This document shows positions 19,839 to 30,138 of a stretch of 64,000 nt of DNA, piece by piece; the stretch's first letter is position 1, and every line of letters begins with the position of its first letter. The position numbers and the translations under genes are program-made. The notes beneath the pieces were generated by a model. It was not told where the DNA came from. It worked only from the letters and a program-made list of their open reading frames with translations, and did no database searches. The DNA is from Lucinisca nassula. Lineage: Eukaryota; Mollusca; Bivalvia; Lucinida; Lucinidae. The stretch covers positions 201,145,644 through 201,209,643 of the forward strand of contig OY757011.1 in assembly GCA_963580285.1 (NCBI GenBank). The letters run 5' to 3'.

Positions 19839-22800
19839 ATGTTGAATGTTAATAAGGAACTTGAAATGGCACGCATTAAGAGTGAAAGGGACGCAAAAGA
19901 GATTAGTGAGGCCCATTTAGAACAAATAAAACATGGGTTTGAGCTACAGCACCAAGAATTAAGGAACCAATTAGAAATGCAGAGAGCGAAGCTCGAGCTA
20001 GAATTTGAAAAGCAAAAAGCTGAGAAGGTGGCTCATGCCCGGGATCCTAAGTTACCTTATTTTGAAGAGGGTAAAGATAAAATGGATAGTTATTTATCTA
20101 GGTTTGAGAAATATGCTACGGCTAATAAATGGGATAAGAGTGTTTGGGCCGCGTATTTAAGTGCATTGCTCAAAGGGCGCGCACTTGATGTATATGACCG
20201 GTTGTCAAATGAGGATGCGGCGGACTATGATAAGTTAAAGGACGCTTTATTGAAGAATTTTGACATGACAGAGCGCGGATTTAGGAAGCAGTTTCGTTAT
20301 AATAGGCCCGAGAAATCAGAAACGTTCATACAGTTCAGTAGTAGACTGAGAAGTTATTTAGAAAAAAGGCTTAATATGGCAAAGATAGAAAAATCTTTTC
20401 CGGCTGTCTGTGATTTCATGGCAAGGGATCAGTTCCTGGAGTCATGTAATAGAGAACTGTATGTATATCTGAAGCCAAAACAGTTTGGTAATTTAGATGA
20501 AATGGCTAGGGAGGCAGATTTGTTTGCAGAAGCGCGCGGGGGCGTATATAGTTGCATTAATAAGGGGCAACGCGATAATAGAGGCGCAGCGCAGGGTAAA
20601 CAGGACAAAGTTGACTCGAACAAACCGAGTGGTAGATCGGATATCAAGTGTAGCATATGCGGTAAGGGGCATTTAACAATTAAATGTTTTAAAAACCCCG
20701 ACAGGAAACAATTGTATAGCGCAGAGGTAGGAGCAACTGGAGTTGGGGATAGCGGTGTTAAGGAAAATTTTAACACGCGCGTAGAGACTCAAGGTTCTCA
20801 GGTTAAGAATGAGAATATGCAGAATGTAGGTCGTGGTTATACACGTGGTCGTGGTAATTTTAGAGGGTCTTTTCGCGGACGTGGTAAAAATAATAGCACA
20901 CCACGTGGCGCAGCACACCAAGTTAATTTTTGTCAAACGGAAGTAACTAGGAAAGGTGATGGGATTGGAAGTATTTTTGAAAATAAGGTTGGTGATCCTT
21001 TGATTTCGGATAGGGAGGAGTGTAGTAAGGAAACTAGGGAAGGTGTCTGTTACTTCTTAAAGGCAAGGTTACCGACGGCACAAGGATTGGTTAATAATAA
21101 AAAGGTGGTTGTATTAAGAGATACTGGGTGTACAGGCTGTGTCGTTCGGAGAAGTTTGTTTTCGGATAGTCAGTTAATAGGGAAGGAATCAAATGTTACG
21201 TTGATTGATGAATCCACACAAAGGTATCCTTTGGCAATGATTGACATTGATTGTCCTTTTTTCACTAGGAAAACGGAAGCTTTGTGTATGGATGATACGT
21301 TGTACGATTTGGTTATCGGTAACATTGATGGATCAAAACTTCCTGATATGTCTCATTTCTCAGCTGCGGCTGTAACTAGGTCTCAAACTAGGCAGGATGA
21401 GAAGCCTTACAGAAAACTTAAGGTTCCCGATCAGATCATTAACGATGACAAGGAAGCTTTCAAGCAAGCTCAGGTTGGTGATCCAACTTTGGAAAACATC
21501 AGGAAAAGGGTTGTATCTGGGAACAAGACTGTGAGTCGTGGTTTAAACCGAGGTGAAACTAGGTTTATTGAGAAAAAGGGTTTGGCATATAGGGAGTTCA
21601 CAAAGGGTAACAAAGTCTCTTTCCAACTTGTGGTCCCTCAAAGTTTCCGAGGAAAGGTGTTGAAACTGGCTCATGAAACGCTTATGCCTGGACATATGGG
21701 TATTAGGAAGACATTGGATAGAGTTGTAACTGAGTTTTACTGGCCCGGTATTTGCGGTGATGTCGCTAGATTTGGTAAATCTTGTGATATTTGTCAGAGA
21801 ACCAGTCAGAAAGGTCGGGTCACTAAAGTACCTCTAGTAAAAATGCCATTGATTGATACGCCATTTAAGAGGGTGGCAGTGGACATAGTTGGTCCAATTG
21901 AGCCTCGATCTGATAGGAAATCTCGGTATATTTTAACCATGGTAGATTATGCGACAAGGTATCCAGAGGCGATAGCTTTACCGAGTATTGAGACGGAACG
22001 TGTCGCGGAAGCGCTTATTGAAATGTTTAGTAGGGTTGGCATTCCTGATGAAATGTTGACTGATTGTGGATCACAGTTTACTGCTGAGGTAATGAAAGAA
22101 GTCAGCAGACTTCTTTCTCTTCAACAGTTAACGTGTAGTCCGAGACACCCAATTTGCAACGGCTTGCTTGAGCGTTTCCATGCTACGTTAAAGCAGATGT
22201 TACGTCGCATGTGTGCTGAACGTCCAAAAGATTGGGATAAATATCTTCCAGCTTTATTATTTGCGGTTAGGGAAGTCCCACAAGAGTCTTTAGGATACTC
22301 CCCTTTTGAGTTGTTATATGGACGTAACGTCAGAGGTCCAATGGCAATATTAAGAGAATTATGGGCTGAAGAAGTACGCGATGAGCAAGTTCTTTCGACG
22401 TATCAATACGTTATTGAGCTAAGGGAACGGTTAGAGCAGACATGCAAATTAGCGCGTGATAATTTAAAGAAGGTTCAGATTAAGCAGAAAGCTTATTATG
22501 ATAAAGGCACGAGGTCGCGTAAATTTGACTTCGGCGATAAAGTGCTGTTGTTACTACCGACAGACAGTAATAAATTATTGCTTCAATGGAAAGGTCCTTA
22601 TGGAGTGGTTGAGGTAGTAAACAGAATGGATTATAAGATTGACGTCAATGGAAATGTTAACACATATCACGCTAACATTCTGAAACAGTATGTTGAGCGT
22701 CAGACTGTGACGTCTCATTGTCTGATCTCTAAACCTATTATGTCGACAGACAGTCATGACAGAAATGACGTCGACGAGTCTTCATTTGAAGACAGCAGTT

Positions 22801-23084
22801 TTCAAACTGCAGAGCAACCGGAAAGTGATGGAGACGTTAGCGTCCCACACACACTAACGTCAGAGGAGAGTGAGGAGACAGAAGGGCTGAGAGAACAGCG
22901 CCTTGCAGGACTGACATGTCAGGCAGACCAAATTATATGTACCACATTTATGTCAGAACCTGTGAAATCAATCAAATCTGTTAAGCCAGAAAGGCCACCT
23001 CCAGTGAGATTAAAACGATATCCTTTTTCTAACAAACAGCAGAATGTCAGGGGAGCAGGAAAATTCTGGGGCAAACCGCCATAA
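19839..23084 (+). CDS. Gag-protease-integrase polyprotein without RT/RNase H
   Basis: 1,081 codons, uninterrupted. Domain order: coiled coil (residues 1-66); Gag core of the type related to SCAN domains (about 67-235, with LKGRALDVYDRLS at 111-123); a zinc knuckle CSICGKGHLTIKC at 271-283, spaced C-X2-C-X3-H-X4-C, one residue short of the norm; RG-rich tract (330-350); aspartic protease with DTG at 428-430. A linker with AAAVTRSQTRQ (509-519) follows. Integrase: HHCC finger H612, H619, C649, C652; catalytic D682, D742, E778 (a DD35E spacing); a GPY-type module WKGPY at 917-921. The acidic tail ends GKFWGKPP. Gag would package the RNA, protease cleave the polyprotein, and integrase insert the cDNA. 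No YxDD RT motif or RNase H occurs anywhere in the element. The intact catalytic residues suggest that the protein was functional recently. Confidence 0.93.
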   Translation: MLNVNKELEMARIKSERDAKEISEAHLEQIKHGFELQHQELRNQLEMQRAKLELEFEKQKAEKVAHARDPKLPYFEEGKDKMDSYLSRFEKYATANKWDKSVWAAYLSALLKGRALDVYDRLSNEDAADYDKLKDALLKNFDMTERGFRKQFRYNRPEKSETFIQFSSRLRSYLEKRLNMAKIEKSFPAVCDFMARDQFLESCNRELYVYLKPKQFGNLDEMAREADLFAEARGGVYSCINKGQRDNRGAAQGKQDKVDSNKPSGRSDIKCSICGKGHLTIKCFKNPDRKQLYSAEVGATGVGDSGVKENFNTRVETQGSQVKNENMQNVGRGYTRGRGNFRGSFRGRGKNNSTPRGAAHQVNFCQTEVTRKGDGIGSIFENKVGDPLISDREECSKETREGVCYFLKARLPTAQGLVNNKKVVVLRDTGCTGCVVRRSLFSDSQLIGKESNVTLIDESTQRYPLAMIDIDCPFFTRKTEALCMDDTLYDLVIGNIDGSKLPDMSHFSAAAVTRSQTRQDEKPYRKLKVPDQIINDDKEAFKQAQVGDPTLENIRKRVVSGNKTVSRGLNRGETRFIEKKGLAYREFTKGNKVSFQLVVPQSFRGKVLKLAHETLMPGHMGIRKTLDRVVTEFYWPGICGDVARFGKSCDICQRTSQKGRVTKVPLVKMPLIDTPFKRVAVDIVGPIEPRSDRKSRYILTMVDYATRYPEAIALPSIETERVAEALIEMFSRVGIPDEMLTDCGSQFTAEVMKEVSRLLSLQQLTCSPRHPICNGLLERFHATLKQMLRRMCAERPKDWDKYLPALLFAVREVPQESLGYSPFELLYGRNVRGPMAILRELWAEEVRDEQVLSTYQYVIELRERLEQTCKLARDNLKKVQIKQKAYYDKGTRSRKFDFGDKVLLLLPTDSNKLLLQWKGPYGVVEVVNRMDYKIDVNGNVNTYHANILKQYVERQTVTSHCLISKPIMSTDSHDRNDVDESSFEDSSFQTAEQPESDGDVSVPHTLTSEESEETEGLREQRLAGLTCQADQIICTTFMSEPVKSIKSVKPERPPPVRLKRYPFSNKQQNVRGAGKFWGKPP

Positions 23085-23243
23085 CTTAAATAACTAAATT
23101 TTACTTAAGAAAATTTGGGGGCAGACTACCTTAGTAGGTAATTTTTCGCACGGTTGTTGTGTAAATAGCTGTCTTGTTTAGATAGGTTCATCCTATTCCA
23201 TCTCTGAACACAAAGAAAAAACATTTCTGATTGTTTTTTCTCC

Positions 23244-23258
23244 AAAAGGGGAAACTTT
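23244..23258 (+). promoter_or_regulatory. polypurine tract
   Basis: AAAAGGGGAAAC plus TTT directly precedes the 3' LTR and would prime plus-strand synthesis. A second purine-rich stretch, AATTTGGGGGCAGA, lies at about 23,112. Confidence 0.75.
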
Positions 23259-25756
23259 TGTTACGAGATGGAATAGGAAACCTCTCTGGTGCTTATGCAC
23301 ATCTAAATTATTTTAGTAGATATATGGTAGGGCGGTGCGAGTGAAATATTTTAGGTGAAATATGGTAGGCAAAATGTGCTGCTCCATGAACAAGTCATGC
23401 ACATATCATACGATGTATGCATGAGTGGTTTATGGAGATCTGTTTTTACAATACAGGGTGGCGCTATAAGGCTGAGTCCTATAAAGTTTGCCTAAAAATC
23501 GCCAACCGCCAAATTGTGCCATATATGATTTTCATTCCCGTCACGTGTTGTGTGGGTGTTCGTTTTGACAGGAGTCATGGCATTGATTTATAGGGTCGTT
23601 TCATCAATTTTTCCTATGGGAAATATACTATTTGAACGCAAATCCATTATCTACTCGATTTTTGCTATCTAGCTTCAATTGTGGACGGTATCTCCACCTC
23701 GCCACGATTTAAGCAAGGTAATATGAGTAGGCATGATTTTCCGGTAGTATTCATAGATATAAAAACCCTGAGAAAAACCAACACTTTAGCAGCAGGTCAA
23801 GTTGTAACGAGTATCTACAACATTATGTCAGGAAAAAGAAAGTATATTGAAAGGTATGTTAAATCTATGTTTAGTATTATTTTTGTATGAACATGCTTGT
23901 AGGTTTTGGAGGGGTTTACTTCTAGTATACCCCAACTTTCTGAAGCCTATTCTGAATTCACTGTTGAGGCCTGTAGTGATAAGGCTACTAGCTTTGCCAG
24001 CTAGACGTCGCAGGATTGATCCCAGGCTTCTCCAGTAGTAGAATGAGTCTTTCTAAGTGAGGTCCTGTCTCATTCTGACCCTAGATGTTGGTGAGACGTA
24101 AAGTTTGGACACCCGCTCATTCTGGATTCATTTAGGCTTTTAGACCCCTTTTGTAGAATGTAATTAATAAACGCCGGGTCACTTGTTTGACCCATGACTT
24201 TTGACTAGCTGTGGTTAGAAAACCGTGGTTTAACCATATCTTCATCATCAGGGCGAACTCTTACAAGAGCCTGTCGGGTTATCCGTGATGATGAACCGTA
24301 ATGAATTTTATTTTACAAGCGTGTTCACGTTGATTAGAAATAATTTTGTTCAAGAAGAATTTCGAGTTCATTTTGTAATGATGCCGTTTTGTCTGATAAC
24401 TCAGTTTGTGCATGTATGTACATATAAAGAACGTGATGATGATAAGTGGGAGTATTTGGTCGCCACACGTCATAACGGCCTGAGTGGCGGGGATGACGTC
24501 AGCTGCGTCATCGGCGTCGCGAGGACGGTTGTGACGGGGTGCCTACCAAATACAGAGAGAATTTACGGCAAACAGTGTTGGCCCTTATGAGACACTAACA
24601 AATGTTGTGTATTATAGATGAAAATCTTCTGTTTGTAGTTTCTATCTGTTGTTAATGTAATGAATTTGTGAATAGCTATATTTGTGAGCCGTGTCGCGGA
24701 GAAGGATATGAAATAGAGATTGTTATGTTTCCTGTAATTGGCGGCTGACCAGGTAGCGCAAAGGCGTGGTCTGTTCAATTGCCTCTTACTTGTGATAATG
24801 TAGTGAGCACAAATTTGATGAGTATTATGCTCAGTAGTAGTGAGCATTAATTGATTTCTATAGTGCTCAGTAAGGAAACATGAACTTTGAGTATTATTGT
24901 GTCAAGCGCTGGGTGCTGATAATTTGATGCACAGTCAAGTTGAGTTCTGCTGTACGGTTATTTGTCGCATGCACTAATCAGCCTGTATGTCTGGTCGGCG
25001 CATGCGCAATAACGGTATATGCCTGAACATATTCTTACTTCTCCGGGAGGGGAATCATGATATAGCATGTATGTTTTGTGACTTGTGTCTTAGTCCAGTT
25101 ATCGTAATTTGCAGGCACAACAATGTGTGGTGACCTGCTGCTCCCTGCAATATAGCAGCAGGTACTGGTACGACGCTGGGGGTTAGGGTCCAGCAAGGGC
25201 GGACAGACCACCGTGAGCAGCGCATACCATGGTCCAGTGTGAACAAATGTGAGACCTTTTCAAATGAAAGGGGTCAGTTAAATACCTGCAGGTGATTCAG
25301 TCGAATCAGTTTAGTGCGATCGCGTAATAATACAGATCAACCTGTGATCGGCAACAATGTCGATAGACTAGTTTGCATCAGTTCGTGAGAGAAAGATTCA
25401 CGCGAGAGGGGGATTCACCCGAAGTTATAAACTGGCCAGTCGCGTCTTGAGTTGTTTCTTTTTTTGTTTTTGTTGTTGTTTTGTTGTTTGCTTCTGTAGG
25501 TATTCACGTCACCCGTTCCGAGCACAGAACATTGTTTTGCCTTCGGAGCGGACGTCGTGAGTTGGCTACAGAAGCAACAATTTGTGATGTTTTGTGTTAG
25601 TAAGTGTTAAATGTAGATACTGTAAATAATTCATGTCATTCATCTAATATCTTTCTTGTGCCTTACCCCACAGCTGCCCGTACACCTGTCAGAGATCACG
25701 CTCGGTTGTCTTGTCAGCATGGGGGTTTGCGGGACGCCGTAAACCCACATGTAACA
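23259..25756 (+). repeat. 3' LTR (2,498 bp)
   Basis: Direct repeat of 16,302-18,837. It lacks about 50 bases present in the 5' copy (junction near 24,229, with the short homology GGTT or GGTTT at both edges) and has 12 extra bases near 24,772. The embedded SINE-2 relic is at 23,964-24,121. Confidence 0.95.
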
Positions 25757-26716
25757 TCGAGGACCATTCCCTCTAAGGTGTAAGAAGCCTCAGTTTTATC
25801 CTAATTATCGGCATAATATTGCATTTTATGGGCTAAAATCTCATGCCCCATTTTCGTGCCCAACATCCTAATCTATCTATATCATCCTGAAGTTTCAGTG
25901 AGTACTCTGTATCTCTAATTTCCCGGTAGCAAACACAGTTGACCAAGAACAGTCCCTTGTGGGACCCAGACAAAACTGGAGCCCACTCTGAAGATTCACC
26001 ATTAACACCATTGTTTTCTGTAGCAAATAAAGGAATCTATCCATTTGAGTCCTCCCCCAAAATTTCATAACCAAAAAACTTAGATATAAGTAGTTCATGT
26101 TGTGGGATGTCAAAAGCCTTCTCGAAGTCCAGAATAAATATGTCAATCTGTCCCCCTTTGTCCAAGATTTTGGTCAATCATTAATAACCGTGCTCAACAC
26201 AACTATGCATTTTCCTAAAAGTATGTTGCCTGTCTGACAAAAGTTTATGTTCATCCAAGTGGACCATGATGTTTGAGCAGTTTACACAGAACATAGGTCA
26301 GTGACACAAGACGATAATTACGAACCAGACCCTTTCTCCTTTTTGGAAGAGTGGGCAAATGTTCGCTAGGAGCCATTCTTTGTGTGTGTGTGTGTGTGTG
26401 GGGGGGGGGGGGGTTCATCCGCATCAAGAGACTGTTCGAACAGATGTACATAAACTGTACTTTACTAATTTGCTAGTTCCTTCAGGACTCTAGGGTGAAG
26501 ATCATCAGGTCCTAAACTTTTAGTTGCGTTTAAGCGTTTAAGTAACTTGACCACTCCTGCCGATAACACAATAATATTATCCATCCAAAGGGCCAATCTT
26601 CAAGTCAATGGAAACTCCGTGAACTCAGTTTTATTAAACGCATCATTGAGTTGAGCAACTAGTTCCTCTGCTCATTCAGAGTCTGATTTAGCAATGTTGT
26701 TGTTTTCCAGTTTCCC
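25757..26716 (-). pseudogene. LINE-A part 2: RT domain of CR1-like LINE
   Basis: The minus strand from 26,716 down shows, in order: AKSDSE, AEELVAQLNDAFNKTEFTEF, a block ending LNATKSLGPDDLHPRVLKEL, then KEWLLANICPLF, NYRLVSLTYVLCKLLKH, DIFILDFEKAFD and PQHELL. These are the thumb-proximal and RT blocks of CR1-type LINEs. Reading frames are broken several times, and a (GT)n(G)n tract interrupts it at 26,381-26,413. It joins part 1 (33,336-34,990) upstream and part 3 (15,388-16,301) downstream across inserted elements. Confidence 0.88.
26381..26413. repeat. (GT)n followed by G-tract
   Basis: A TG run of about 19 bases followed by 14 G, inside the LINE-A RT region. Confidence 0.95.
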
Positions 26717-28184
26717 CGTGTCGCGGGTCGTCAGCTGGTGGAGTCCCAGGGAACGAATCCATGCTGGCACTACACTGTAGCCGTTCGGTGGTACCCCTAT
26801 TCCCCGTTGCCGATGAACAGGGAGACCATCGCTCGGCTCCAGCCCCGTCCGTCTCGTGTTTGTCGTCTCACGTCTCAGGTGTCTCCGAGCCCACGGGCAT
26901 CCCCTTGCCCTGTAGCCAATCGCCGAGCTCCGTCCTGAGAGGTTTGTGAAACGGTGCCGTGACCTTTCCAGGTCTCGGTGGGGCTTATATTTTGTCTTCC
27001 CGTTTGCTTCAGGAGTGCATGTGTCCTGTCGCTAAAGGGCATCTTCATTTGTTGGAGTTTCTAGGCTAGGCGTGCTTCATTTTTCAAGGGCTGTGGATGT
27101 GTTGCACAGTTCCAACGTGAGCCTTTGTTTTGGTGCAACATAGTTTAGTTGTAGTAATTTGGAACTCCATTCTAAACGTTTGGCTACGTGATTGCACTGC
27201 GTTTAAGTTATAGCAGTGCTGTGCCTTGGGTTTGTGCGGTTTGCCGCAAAGGGGTGTGGGTTGTTTTGTGTAACAGGGTAGGCTCCGAGTTTGAACTTAT
27301 CATTAAGGGGATCGTTTAGCAGTTAATTTTGTTTGAAAGTTTCATTGCGATTTGGAAGACGTCTCTAAAGATTGCTATGTATACACGTTTCCATGTTACG
27401 TGTTATGCACCTTATATTCAATCAGGGGATTCGAGATAAAGTTTTTTAGCCATTTTTGTAGAGTCCATCCATTTCTTTCTTCTAGTTTGTAGCTTCAGCC
27501 GCATCTACACCCTCACGCCAGCACCATGTCTATGGATGTCGTCTACGTTTTTGTATCAATTTTGATATTGGTATTTTTGTTTTTTTATTTTTTTGTTTGA
27601 TTTTTGTATATTTTTGTAACGTATGTACATTTTTACATTATTTGGTCTGTGCCCCCAGCTTATTGAGTATATATGCGGGCGGATGTGCTCGCCTCGCCAC
27701 GGACCTGCCGTGTTGGTTTTTCTTGTGCTTTAAAGATGGTGTTGTCCGTTTTGGGGCAAGCTCACCCGCTCTCTATTGCTGGGTAGGACAGTTTTTGAAC
27801 CTGCAAGGTTGTGCTTGTAGATTATATTTTGTGATTTTTGTTTATTTATTTATACAACATATAGTATAGTGTGACGGCCTCCGCCGTCTCGGGCCCAAGT
27901 TCGTGTTTATTTTAGTTTTTGGGTGACCTCTATCGCGGAGGATGTGGAGGTAGGTCAATCCCCTTTTCTGCGGGATTCCTACTCTACAAATATTCTACAA
28001 CTATCGCTATATCTACCTAATTGAGCATTGCGTGGGTGGATGTATGTTGTTTTAGTTTTGCGTGGGTGGTTGTGTGTTGATGCCTTCCTTCAGGGTCGCG
28101 CTAAGTCATGCCCTAGTTAGTTAGTTAATTTCCCTTATCTGTATAAATATATGGCCGTCTTGACCGTCATTTTTAATTACGGTC

Positions 28185-28473
28185 ATGGCGCGATTTGCTG
28201 TTTTTGGTGATTCTTATGTTAAACGACAAGGGCAGTACCGAGGGCTGTTTGATGTATCGGGCGAGGTTCGGTTTTTCGGGCGTGGTGGTATGCGCGTGGC
28301 GAGGTATGATGTTGACTTATGGGACAGCGTTTCATATTTTCCGAGGGCAAATTTGGGACAGCGATGGCCGCCTCCACAGGCCCTATTATAGGGACCGTAT
28401 TCATTTGTCAAGGGAGGGACAGAAGCAATACCATGTGTGCTTAGAGAGGGCCTTCCTGCGATTTTTCTGCTAG
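28185..28473 (+). pseudogene. SGNH-hydrolase-like gene remnant, internally deleted
   Basis: The plus-strand start MARFAVFGDSYVKR carries a block I-like GDSY, then VRFFGRGGMRVAR. In a second frame the C-terminal piece RDRIHLSREGQKQY carries a block V-like Asp-x-x-His. Between them the roughly 100 residues with blocks II and III are missing, and the frame shifts. Proteins of this pattern occur with mobile elements in marine invertebrates; that is recollection of the family, not a search. It is too short to be active. Confidence 0.6.
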
Positions 28474-28690
28474 TCAGGTATTTATAAAAGGGTCCTTTTG
28501 TGGCCCCCAGATCATTCCGTTTGGGTAACCGTATAATGTACATCCTTTATTCGAAAGCGAAATTTGCGAGAAAAAAGAAAAACAAAGAGATGTGATAAGG
28601 CCTAGTGTTTCTTATTTCTGTCCCACTTATCTAAGTGCATTCCTGAAGGAGAGCCTTTTGTTTGCTAGTGTGTTGGTGTGCCGTTCTCCT

Positions 28691-29180
28691 TTGGGTTGTG
28701 TGGTTCTCGATCAGCCAGGATTTTGATGCAACGCTGCTCAGTGCCAAAGTCCTAAGACCGCAAACCCCAGCGTTACATCTCGTCCTGATTTCCTGTTTGC
28801 CTCAACCCTCCGGAGAGGCCGGGCGATGGATTTTCCTTGTGGTGGATCCATGCCCAGTCCCGGCGTGTTCTCGTGTGATCCTCTTTTGGGCAGTGTGGCT
28901 CCCGATCAGCTAGGATTTTGGTGCAGCGCTCATAAGCGCAAAGCCACTGGGCCGCAACCACAACGCTACACCTCGTCTTAACCTCTCGCTTGCCACACCC
29001 CTTTGGAGGGTGGGTCGGGGCTATGGATGTTCCTTGTGGTGGGTCCATGCCCCGTTCTGTTATGGTCTTCTCACAGTGATCCAGGGATCGCTGTCACCGT
29101 TAGGCACTCCTAAGTGCAAAGCCGAAGCCGCAAACCACAGTGCCTACCGTTGACTTTGTTCCCCTTTTCGCCGTGAGACG
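28691..29180. repeat. tandem repeat, ~195-bp unit, 2.5 copies
   Basis: TTGGG(T/C)(T/A)GTGTGG followed by CGATCAGC(C/T)AGGATTTTG starts at 28,691 and 28,886. Both units then have a CCTTGTGGTGG(A/G)TCCATGCCC block. A third, truncated unit follows from about 29,052, with GTGCAAAGCCGAAGCCGCAAACC. Confidence 0.8.
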
Positions 29181-29353
29181 ACCGCCCTTTGATCACTACG
29201 CTCCTTTTTGGTTGGTAGTGTCTCAGGTGCGGTATTGTTTCTGAAATCGGGTCTCTAACGGTGTTGGTTTCAGGCATGTTTGTGTGTAACCTCGAACGGG
29301 GTGTGTCTCTCGTAACAGTGCAATAAATTTAGTCTGCGCCCTTAGCTTTCCCC

Positions 29354-30125
29354 TATATTTTGTCCAGGTAGTTTGTTTTCTCAAAGAAATTGAAAACCGC
29401 GTCCCTCATTTCCTGTGACATTAGATTGAGCAAAGAAATCGTGTTTATCTCCCCTTGGTATCATAGTGCTGTCAGTTCTCCCTTTAGTTCCTTTCTAGCG
29501 GGGCCGTGTGCGGGGCACTCTGCGAGGTAGTGTTGAACACTCTCCACCCCGCCACAGTGCCCGCATAATGGATCGGCCGCGTTATAGAAGATGTTGTGTG
29601 CATTTAGTCCGTTGACCCCAAGTCTTAGTCGTGTATATATGCGATCGAGCTTTCGGCTGTCGCTGTATTGAACTATTTTCGGGGTCAAGGACTGGCAGAT
29701 CGAGTGTCTGAAGCCGTGTTGTCCCTGTCATATGCGCGCCCATTCCTTTTTGATGCTGGCCTTAATGATTGTGTAGACTTCTTGTGGGGTGGGGAGGTAG
29801 TCAAGTTCCTTCCCCCGGGTCAGAGCTTCTTTGGCCAGCGTGTCTGCGCGCTCATTCCCCTGCACGTTGCAGTGGGAGGGGATCCAATCTATGTTCAGGG
29901 TGATGCCTTGTTTTAGTATTTTGTGTATTAGGATAGGAATGTCCTGCAGTATATCCGGTCTTGTAGTGCTGTTTCCAGAGTTTATGCTTTGTACTGAGCT
30001 TAATGAGTCCGTTAGTATAACACCACTATCGGGGTTTTCTTCCTGTATCCATTCCAAAGCTTTCTGTATGGCTATAAGTTCTGCAGAGTAGACTGTGAGT
30101 AGACTGCAGAGTAGACTTTTGTGCT
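29354..30125 (-). pseudogene. LINE-B RNase H (N-terminus deleted) and C-terminal Cys/His region
   Basis: Minus-strand blocks: VYSAELIAIQKALEWIQEE (catalytic Glu), GVILTDSLSSVQSI (catalytic Asp), IDWIPSHCNVQGNERADTLA (His and last Asp), followed by RLRLGVNGLN and CGHCGGVESVQHYLAECPAH. The first strand of RNase H with its catalytic Asp is missing, next to a small duplicated TCTACTC motif near 30,095-30,120. A TGA interrupts at 29,461, and the true C-terminus appears to end at TAG 29,354. RNase H after RT is typical of the I, R1 and related LINE groups. Confidence 0.85.
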
Positions 30126-30138
30126 TAGGCTTCTTAAA

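Larger units (their letters stand above)
16302..25756 (+). mobile_element. RT-less Ty3/Gypsy-type LTR retrotransposon (Gmr1-like order), complete
   Basis: Two long direct repeats (16,302-18,837 and 23,259-25,756) start TGTTAC and end GTAACA. A 5-bp target duplication TCGAG flanks them (16,297-16,301 and 25,757-25,761). Between them lie a tRNA-Leu-type primer site, a leader of about 700 bases, a broken Gag start, one 1,081-codon Gag-protease-integrase frame, and a polypurine tract. No RT or RNase H region exists either before integrase (the standard Gypsy position) or after it (the Gmr1 position). It is inserted in LINE-A, whose frame resumes across it once a single TCGAG is kept. RT would have to come from another element. 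By eye the LTRs differ at only about ten sites in their first 780 bases, so insertion was recent in evolutionary terms. Confidence 0.93.
26717..29353. other. uncharacterised part of the 6.6-kb insertion in LINE-A
   Basis: LINE-A similarity stops sharply at 26,716 and resumes at about 33,336. LINE-B coding sequence explains only 29,354-33,335 of the gap. The remaining 2.6 kb is either LINE-B's very long 3' region or a separate element. It contains a TATA-like TATAAATATA at about 28,143, an SGNH-like fragment on the plus strand (28,185-28,473) and a tandem repeat (28,691-29,180). No poly(A) is visible at 26,717. The only possible target duplication is about four bases (GGAA/TTCC). Confidence 0.5.

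Noticed and set aside
20429..20936. Minus-strand ORFs within gag
   Set aside because: Shadows of the plus-strand polyprotein.
26738..26949. Pro/Arg-rich ORFs at 26.7-26.9 kb as a host exon
   Set aside because: GC-rich segment directly at the edge of the LINE-A insertion; no similarity recognised, so treated as part of the insertion.
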